A model generated the notes under the pieces. The model searched no databases. It was given only the letters and a program-made list of their open reading frames with translations, and was not told where the DNA came from. Positions 57,324 to 64,000 of a stretch of DNA of 64,000 nucleotides are shown in pieces. The stretch lies in contig NZ_JYOA01000010.1 in NCBI RefSeq assembly GCF_000955805.1, positions 656,737 to 720,736 on the forward strand, given 5' to 3'. Origin of the DNA: Pseudomonas sp. 21. GTDB taxonomy: Bacteria; Pseudomonadota; Gammaproteobacteria; Pseudomonadales; Pseudomonadaceae. The translations under genes and the position numbers were made by a program. Positions within the stretch are counted from its first letter, which is position 1. Each line of letters opens with the position of its first letter.

Positions 57324-57367
57324 CCCCTGTGCGATGCTGATTGCCGTGCGATGAAATCGCAGGCAAC

Positions 57368-57396
57368 AAAAAGCCCGGCACTGGCCGGGCTTTTTC
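57368..57396. terminator. Bidirectional terminator between ratB and bamE
   Basis: AAAAAGCCCGGC-ACTG-GCCGGGCTTTTT, an ideal intrinsic terminator for both converging genes. Confidence 0.92.
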
Positions 57397-57411
57397 GTTG
57401 GAGCGAATCCC

Positions 57412-57948
57412 TTACTGCGGATTCTTGTCCAGCGGTTCCGGAGTCGGGATCGGCACGGTTTCCACCTGGTCGACTTCCTTCTGGATCTGCTCTTCCACGG
57501 AGCCGGGCTTGGCCGGTTCTTCCTTGGGCTGTTCGGGCTGCTGCTGGGTCGGCTGCGACGGCGTGGTAGCCGGGGTGCCTTCCTTGCCGAGGATCGACTC
57601 GTCGCGGCTGACGCCGGGCATGAAGTCGCCATTCAGGCCGACCAACTGGTCGTTTTCGCCGAAGTACAGGCTCATGCGCTCCTGCTGGCGCTGACCGCCG
57701 CCGGGTTGGATGCTGTAGAGGTAGTCCCAGCGATTGGGGTGGAAGGTGTCCACGATCAGGGGGTTGCCCATGATAAACCGCACTTGGCGCCGGGTCATTC
57801 CGGGCTTCAACTGGTCTATCATATCCTGCGTTACAACGTTGCCCTGCTGGATGTCGATCTTGTAGACCCCCGGGAACGAGCAACCGGCGAGTGCGGCGAG
57901 TCCCAGCCCGAAAGCGAGACTGGTCAGCATGAGCTTGGCGTTTTGCAT
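57412..57948 (-). CDS. bamE: Outer membrane assembly lipoprotein BamE (OmlA/SmpA)
   Basis: A 178-residue outer membrane lipoprotein of the BAM complex. Signal peptide with lipobox LAGC (Cys23), then the BamE fold with [43 protein letters not shown]. The proline-, glutamine- and glutamate-rich tail (residues about 125-178) is longer than in enterobacteria, as is usual in Pseudomonas. Divergent from fur. Confidence 0.95.
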   Translation of the reverse strand: MQNAKLMLTSLAFGLGLAALAGCSFPGVYKIDIQQGNVVTQDMIDQLKPGMTRRQVRFIMGNPLIVDTFHPNRWDYLYSIQPGGGQRQQERMSLYFGENDQLVGLNGDFMPGVSRDESILGKEGTPATTPSQPTQQQPEQPKEEPAKPGSVEEQIQKEVDQVETVPIPTPEPLDKNPQ

Positions 57949-58044
57949 CAAGGGGTGACTTCCACTATCTTGGCTGAGCGACGAAATCCCGATCATACCT
58001 GTATTGAGAGATGCTGCGAAGCATTCCGCGCCGAGAAAGCACAC

Positions 58045-58449
58045 ATGGTTGAAAATAGCGAACTGCGCAAAGCCGGACTTAAGGTCACACTGCCGCGCGT
58101 CAAGATCCTCCAGATGCTCGATTCCGCCGAGCAGCGCCACATGAGCGCAGAGGATGTTTACAAAGCGCTGATGGAGGCGGGTGAAGACGTCGGTCTGGCC
58201 ACCGTCTACCGCGTCCTGACCCAGTTCGAAGCCGCCGGCCTGGTGGTGCGCCACAACTTCGATGGCGGTCATGCCGTCTTCGAACTGGCCGACAGCGGTC
58301 ACCATGACCACATGGTCTGCGTCGATACCGGCGAAGTCATCGAGTTCATGGACTCGGAAATCGAGAAACGCCAGAAGGAGATCGTCAAGGAGCGCGGCTT
58401 CGAGCTCGTCGATCACAACCTGGTGCTCTACGTGCGCAAGAAGAAATAA
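58045..58449 (+). CDS. fur: Ferric uptake regulator Fur
   Basis: A 134-residue iron-dependent repressor. Winged helix ([47 protein letters not shown]) and metal-binding dimer domain with HHDHMVC and the C-terminal [13 protein letters not shown] known from P. aeruginosa Fur. Full length. It is divergent from bamE, the usual order in Pseudomonas. Confidence 0.98.
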   Translation: MVENSELRKAGLKVTLPRVKILQMLDSAEQRHMSAEDVYKALMEAGEDVGLATVYRVLTQFEAAGLVVRHNFDGGHAVFELADSGHHDHMVCVDTGEVIEFMDSEIEKRQKEIVKERGFELVDHNLVLYVRKKK

Positions 58450-58465
58450 GCGCACGCGGATGCAG

Positions 58466-58495
58466 AAACGGCGACCTTCGGGTCGCCGTTTTCGT
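58466..58495 (+). terminator. Intrinsic terminator after fur
   Basis: ACGGCGACC-TTCG-GGTCGCCGT followed by TTTCGTTT. Confidence 0.9.
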
Positions 58496-58510
58496 TTGTG
58501 CGGTTCTTTT

Positions 58511-58587
58511 GTAGGAGCGAGCTTGCTCGCGAACAAGTTGCCCGGTTGCCTCAGTGCCAAGCGGTTCGCGAGCAAGCTCGCTCCTAC
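58511..58587. repeat. REP inverted pair between fur and recN
   Basis: REP units at 58511-58534 and inverted at 58564-58587, 29 bases apart, between the convergent fur and recN genes, just after the fur terminator. Confidence 0.85.
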
Positions 58588-58614
58588 AAGAGGGCCAAGG
58601 TGCTTGGGGGGGGA

Positions 58615-60291
58615 TCAGCCTTGTACGGCCGAATCCACCATCTTGCGGGCGTGGGCCAGGGATTCCTTGGTCAGGTCCACACCGCCAAGCATGCGGGCGA
58701 TTTCCTCGATGCGCTCGGCCTTCTTCAGGTTGGCCACGGCGGTGCGGGTTTCGCTGGTGTCGCGGTCCTTGTGCACGAACAGGTGCTGGTGGCCCTGGGC
58801 TGCAACCTGCGGCAGGTGGGTGACGGTGAGCACCTGGCCGCGATCACCGAGGCGGCGCAGCAACTGGCCGACCACTTCGGCGGTGGGTCCGCCGATGCCG
58901 ACGTCCACTTCGTCGAAGACCAGCGTGGGGATGCGCGAGGTCTGGGCGGTGATCACCTGGATCGCCAGGCTGATGCGTGACAATTCGCCGCCCGAAGCGA
59001 CCTTGGCCAGGCCTTTCATCGGCTGGCCGGGGTTGGCGCTGACCAGGAACTCCAGCTGCTCCAGCCCATTCATCTGCGGCTCGTCGGAGGCGGCGTCGCG
59101 CAACTCGATGGCGAAACGACCGCCGGGCATGCCCAGGCGCTGTATTTCAACTTCCACGGCCTTGGCCAGTTTCGGGGCTGCGTCGCGGCGAATCTGGCGG
59201 AGTTCGTCGGCCTTCTCCTGATAGTGGCGGGCGAAGGCGGCCAGTTCGTCGCCCAGGCGCTCCACGGCTTCGTCGTCGGCGTTCAGCGCCTCCAGTTCGT
59301 CCAGCAGGCGTTGCTGCAGATCCTGCAGCTCGTGGGGCTGCACGCGGTGCTTGCGCGCGAGGCTATAGATGGCGTCCATGCGCTCTTCCAGCTGCTGCAG
59401 GCGCAGAGGGTCGGCGTCGAAGTGGTCGACGAAGCGGTTCAGCTCGCCGATGGCTTCCTCCACCTGGATCTGCGCGCTGGACAGCAGGTTCACCGCTTCG
59501 CCCAATGCAGCCGGCTGGCTCGGGAAGGCGGTGAGGCGGTTGAGGCTGGAGGTCAGCGCGGACAGCACGTTGCCGGCATCGCTTTCACTGCACAATTCGA
59601 CGACCTGGCGGCAGGCGGCAATCAGGCTGCCGGCGTTGCTCTGGGTCTTGTGTTCGGCCTCCAGCGACTCCAGTTCGTTATCACCCAGGCCGAGGTTTTC
59701 CAGTTCCTCCAGCTGGTAGCTGAGCAACTGGTGGCGGGCGCGTTGTTCGTCGCCGTTGCGCGACAGGCGGTCCAGCTCCTGGCGGGTCTGCTTCCAGCGT
59801 TGCGCGGCGAGGTGCACCTGGCGCGCCAGGTCCTGGCTGCCGGCGAATTCGTCGAGCAGGCGGCGATGGGTGTCGGCCTTGAGCAGCGACTGGTGTTCGT
59901 GCTGGCTGTGGATGTCGATCAGCAGTTCGCCCAGGTGCTTGAGGTCGCCCAGCGGGCAGGGCGTGCCGTTGATATAGGCGCGGGAGCGGCCTTCGGCGGT
60001 GATCACCCGGCGCAGGATGCACGGGCCGTCCTGCTCCAGGTCGCGCTCGGCGAGCCAGTCGCGGGCCTCGGCAATCGCGCTGACATCGAAGCTGGCGAGA
60101 ATGTCTGCCTTGTCGGAGCCGGGGCGTACCACGCCGCTGTCGGCGCGGTCACCCAGGGCGAGGCCGAGGGCGTCGAGCATGATCGACTTGCCGGCGCCGG
60201 TTTCGCCGGTGATCACGGTCATGCCGGCGGCGAGCTCGAGATCGAGGTGCTCGACGATGGCGTAGTTGTGCACGGACAGATGAACCAGCAT
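58615..60291 (-). CDS. recN: DNA repair protein RecN
   Basis: An SMC-like ATPase (558 aa) that helps repair double-strand breaks. N-terminal Walker A ITGETGAGKSIMLDALGLALG, central coiled coils with the RecN hinge segment, C-terminal signature LAKVASGGELSRISLAIQ and Walker B TLVFDEVDVGIGG. Starts at MLVHLSVHNYAIVEHLDLEL. Divergent from grpE, and often SOS-controlled; I did not find a clear LexA box in the short upstream region. Confidence 0.97.
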   Translation of the reverse strand: MLVHLSVHNYAIVEHLDLELAAGMTVITGETGAGKSIMLDALGLALGDRADSGVVRPGSDKADILASFDVSAIAEARDWLAERDLEQDGPCILRRVITAEGRSRAYINGTPCPLGDLKHLGELLIDIHSQHEHQSLLKADTHRRLLDEFAGSQDLARQVHLAAQRWKQTRQELDRLSRNGDEQRARHQLLSYQLEELENLGLGDNELESLEAEHKTQSNAGSLIAACRQVVELCSESDAGNVLSALTSSLNRLTAFPSQPAALGEAVNLLSSAQIQVEEAIGELNRFVDHFDADPLRLQQLEERMDAIYSLARKHRVQPHELQDLQQRLLDELEALNADDEAVERLGDELAAFARHYQEKADELRQIRRDAAPKLAKAVEVEIQRLGMPGGRFAIELRDAASDEPQMNGLEQLEFLVSANPGQPMKGLAKVASGGELSRISLAIQVITAQTSRIPTLVFDEVDVGIGGPTAEVVGQLLRRLGDRGQVLTVTHLPQVAAQGHQHLFVHKDRDTSETRTAVANLKKAERIEEIARMLGGVDLTKESLAHARKMVDSAVQG

Positions 60292-60391
60292 GGGCGGCGG
60301 CTCCGCAGAAAGGTCTGTTTATTTATACAGTATTTTTTGCGGCTGGCAATTCTCCCTTGTCGCCTGCTGGTTGGTCCTTGGGGTCAAGGCC

Positions 60392-60420
60392 CTTGAAGTA
60401 AAAAAAACGCACCCCATATA
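60392..60420 (+). promoter_or_regulatory. Sigma-32 heat shock promoter of grpE-dnaK
   Basis: CTTGAAG (60392-60398), 13 bases, then CCCCATATA (60412-60420), almost exactly the RpoH consensus CTTGAAA and CCCCATNTA. It lies 70 bases before the grpE start. Confidence 0.92.
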
Positions 60421-60490
60421 CACGGCAGAGCCGCGGACCATAGGGTTCGCTTTGTTTTCAAAGGCTTATTTTCTTTTTTAGGAGAGTGGC

Positions 60491-61054
60491 ATGTCTGACG
60501 AACAACAGACTCAGGATTCCCAGTTCAACGAGCAGCCGGACATCGGCGCTACCGGGGACCTGAACGCCCGCGTGCTGGAACTGGAAGAACAGGTTGCCGC
60601 GGCGAAGGACCAGAGCCTGCGCGCCGTCGCCGAATTGCAGAACGTCCGCCGCCGTGCCGAGCAGGACGTGGAGAAGGCGCACAAGTTCGCCCTGGAGAAA
60701 TTCGCCGGCGACCTGCTGCCGATCGTCGATACCCTCGAGCGCGCGCTGGAGATGTCGAACCCGGAAGACGAAGTGATCAAGCCGATGCGCGAAGGCATCG
60801 AACTGACGCTGAAGATGTTCCACGACACCCTCAAGCGCTACAACCTCGAGCCGGTCGACCCGCACGGCGAGCCGTTCAACCCCGAACACCACCAGGCCAT
60901 GGCCATGGAAGAGAGCATCCGCCTCGAGCCGGGCAGCGTGGTCAAGGTGTTCCAGAAGGGTTACCTGCTCAATGGTCGCCTGCTGCGTCCGGCCATGGTC
61001 GTGGTCAGCAAGGCACCGGAACAAACTCCGCCTTCGATCGACGAGAAGGCTTGA
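60491..61054 (+). CDS. grpE: Nucleotide exchange factor GrpE
   Basis: A 187-residue homodimeric co-chaperone that releases ADP from DnaK. Long N-terminal coiled coil ([63 protein letters not shown]) and C-terminal beta domain with [28 protein letters not shown]. Driven by the sigma-32 promoter just upstream. Confidence 0.98.
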   Translation: MSDEQQTQDSQFNEQPDIGATGDLNARVLELEEQVAAAKDQSLRAVAELQNVRRRAEQDVEKAHKFALEKFAGDLLPIVDTLERALEMSNPEDEVIKPMREGIELTLKMFHDTLKRYNLEPVDPHGEPFNPEHHQAMAMEESIRLEPGSVVKVFQKGYLLNGRLLRPAMVVVSKAPEQTPPSIDEKA

Positions 61055-61144
61055 AATCCACCACCCGGTCCCCATCTGGGTAATCAACCGAGCCAAAGAC
61101 CCGCAACAGGGTCAGCGCGGAATCTAATTTCTGGAGAGTGAACT

Positions 61145-63061
<1,917 letters not shown>

Positions 63062-63084
63062 GCCGCGTGCTTGCTTCCGCTCCG

Positions 63085-63142
63085 GCGCACCGACCAGCGT
63101 GTCGGTGCGCATGAAACGTCACGCGGGGGCTTGCTCCCGCGT
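63085..63142 (+). other. Two tandem hairpins between dnaK and dnaJ
   Basis: GCGCACCGAC-CAGCGT-GTCGGTGCGC (63085-63110) and ACGCGGG-N8-CCCGCGT (63121-63142), both perfect. Neither has a T run, so they look like mRNA processing or stabilising structures, or partial attenuators, rather than full terminators. Confidence 0.65.
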
Positions 63143-63183
63143 TGGCGTGTCTGGGGGAACGGTTTTCAGAGTGCAGGAAAGTT

Positions 63184-64000
63184 ATGGCCAAACGTGATTT
63201 TTACGAGGTACTGGGTGTCGAGCGCGGCGCCAGCGAAGCGGACCTGAAAAAGGCCTATCGCCGGCTCGCCATGAAGTTCCACCCGGACCGCAATCCCGGC
63301 GACAAGGAGGCCGAGGATAAATTCAAGGAGGCCAACGAGGCGTACGAGGTCCTGTCCGACGCCAGCAAGCGCGCGGCCTACGATCAGTACGGCCATGCCG
63401 GTGTCGACCCGCAGATGGGTGGCGGCGGTGCGGGCTTTGGTGGGGCGAGCTTCTCGGACATCTTCGGTGATGTCTTCAGCGACTTCTTCGGTGGCGCTGG
63501 CGGCCGCGGTGGTTCCCGTGGCGGCCCGGCCCGTGGCGCCGACTTGCGCTACACCCTGGACCTGGACCTGGAAGACGCGGTTCGCGGCACTACCGTGACC
63601 ATCCGCGTTCCGACCCTGGTCGGCTGCAAGACCTGTAGCGGCAGCGGCGCCAAGCCCGGCACCACGCCGGTCACCTGTACCACTTGCGGTGGTATCGGCC
63701 AGGTGCGCATGCAGCAAGGCTTCTTCTCGGTGCAGCAGACCTGCCCGCGCTGCCATGGCAGCGGCAAGATGATCACCGACCCTTGTGGCTCCTGCCACGG
63801 CCAGGGTCGTGTGGAAGAGCACAAGACCCTGTCGGTGAAGGTACCCGCTGGTGTCGATACCGGCGACCGCATCCGCCTGACCGGCGAAGGCGAGGCCGGC
63901 GCCCATGGTGGTCCGGCGGGCGACCTGTACGTGGTGGTGAACGTGCGCGAGCACGACATCTTCCAGCGTGACGGCAAGCACCTGTACTGCGAAGTACCGA
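63184..64000 (+). CDS. dnaJ: Chaperone DnaJ, cut by the window end
   Basis: The first 272 residues of the Hsp40 partner of DnaK. J domain with HPD in [11 protein letters not shown] (residues about 32-42), Gly/Phe region ([20 protein letters not shown]), the four CxxCxGxG zinc repeats ([32 protein letters not shown]) and the start of the substrate-binding beta domain. The gene continues past the window; about 100 more residues are expected. Confidence 0.97.
   Translation, partial: MAKRDFYEVLGVERGASEADLKKAYRRLAMKFHPDRNPGDKEAEDKFKEANEAYEVLSDASKRAAYDQYGHAGVDPQMGGGGAGFGGASFSDIFGDVFSDFFGGAGGRGGSRGGPARGADLRYTLDLDLEDAVRGTTVTIRVPTLVGCKTCSGSGAKPGTTPVTCTTCGGIGQVRMQQGFFSVQQTCPRCHGSGKMITDPCGSCHGQGRVEEHKTLSVKVPAGVDTGDRIRLTGEGEAGAHGGPAGDLYVVVNVREHDIFQRDGKHLYCEVP

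Overview
This window is a piece of a high-GC Pseudomonas chromosome, most likely from the P. aeruginosa / P. nitroreducens / P. citronellolis side of the genus. The evidence is the gene order at both ends (fpr-mscL-radA-PilZ-cstA on the left; lldPD/dld-lldR-smpB-ratAB-bamE-fur-recN-grpE-dnaK-dnaJ on the right), a tmRNA whose tag reads ANDDNYALAA, and many copies of a Pseudomonas-type REP palindrome. All family names and synteny statements come from reading the sequence and from memory; no database search was run.

Layout. 0-14 kb is core housekeeping and carbon-starvation genes: an alpha/beta hydrolase beside a relic of a tandem copy, rlmG, an orphan TRAP binding protein, a ferredoxin-NADP reductase, a TerC/CBS membrane protein with a possible 49-codon leader ORF, mscL, two small YdcH-like proteins, radA, a PilZ protein, a DUF3015 protein, and cstA-ybdD-yjiA. 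14-22.3 kb is an accessory uptake and catabolism module: a GntR regulator divergent from a complete polyamine-type ABC importer, followed by two amidohydrolases and a flavin reductase-like protein, substrate unknown. 22.3-34 kb is the most novel part: a 754-base AT-richer leader followed by 13 tightly packed genes. They encode a Wzm/Wzt-type ABC glycan exporter, a normal and a degenerate nucleotidyltransferase, a glycerophosphodiesterase-like protein, a HAD phosphatase, a cupin, an unfamiliar GT-like protein, an unknown protein, a Tat-signal small subunit with a GMC oxidoreductase, a WavE-type transferase and a GT4 glycosyltransferase. It looks like an uncharacterised surface polysaccharide with a small phosphoryl or oxidised decoration.

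34-39 kb is an amine or amino acid catabolic unit (APC permease, KauB-like aldehyde dehydrogenase, GntR regulator, Cache-domain protein). 39-46 kb holds yceH, a small unknown gene, the tmRNA gene, a DJ-1/PfpI protein, a CaCA-family exchanger under a yybP-ykoY (manganese) riboswitch, and a single-chain acyl-CoA carboxylase. 46-49 kb carries a PmrAB/QseBC-like two-component system with a PmrA-box-like site in front of it. 48.8-56 kb is the lactate utilisation locus (lldP, lldD, dld, divergent lldR with a perfect operator palindrome). 56-64 kb is conserved core: smpB, ratA-ratB, bamE, fur, recN, and grpE-dnaK-dnaJ behind a near-consensus sigma-32 promoter.

Repeats: one REP family occurs nine times (one single copy plus four inverted pairs), a second REP family forms one inverted pair, and a distinct structured repeat with a conserved GCGGAG...TGAGCAT core occurs before yjiA and between lldP and lldD.
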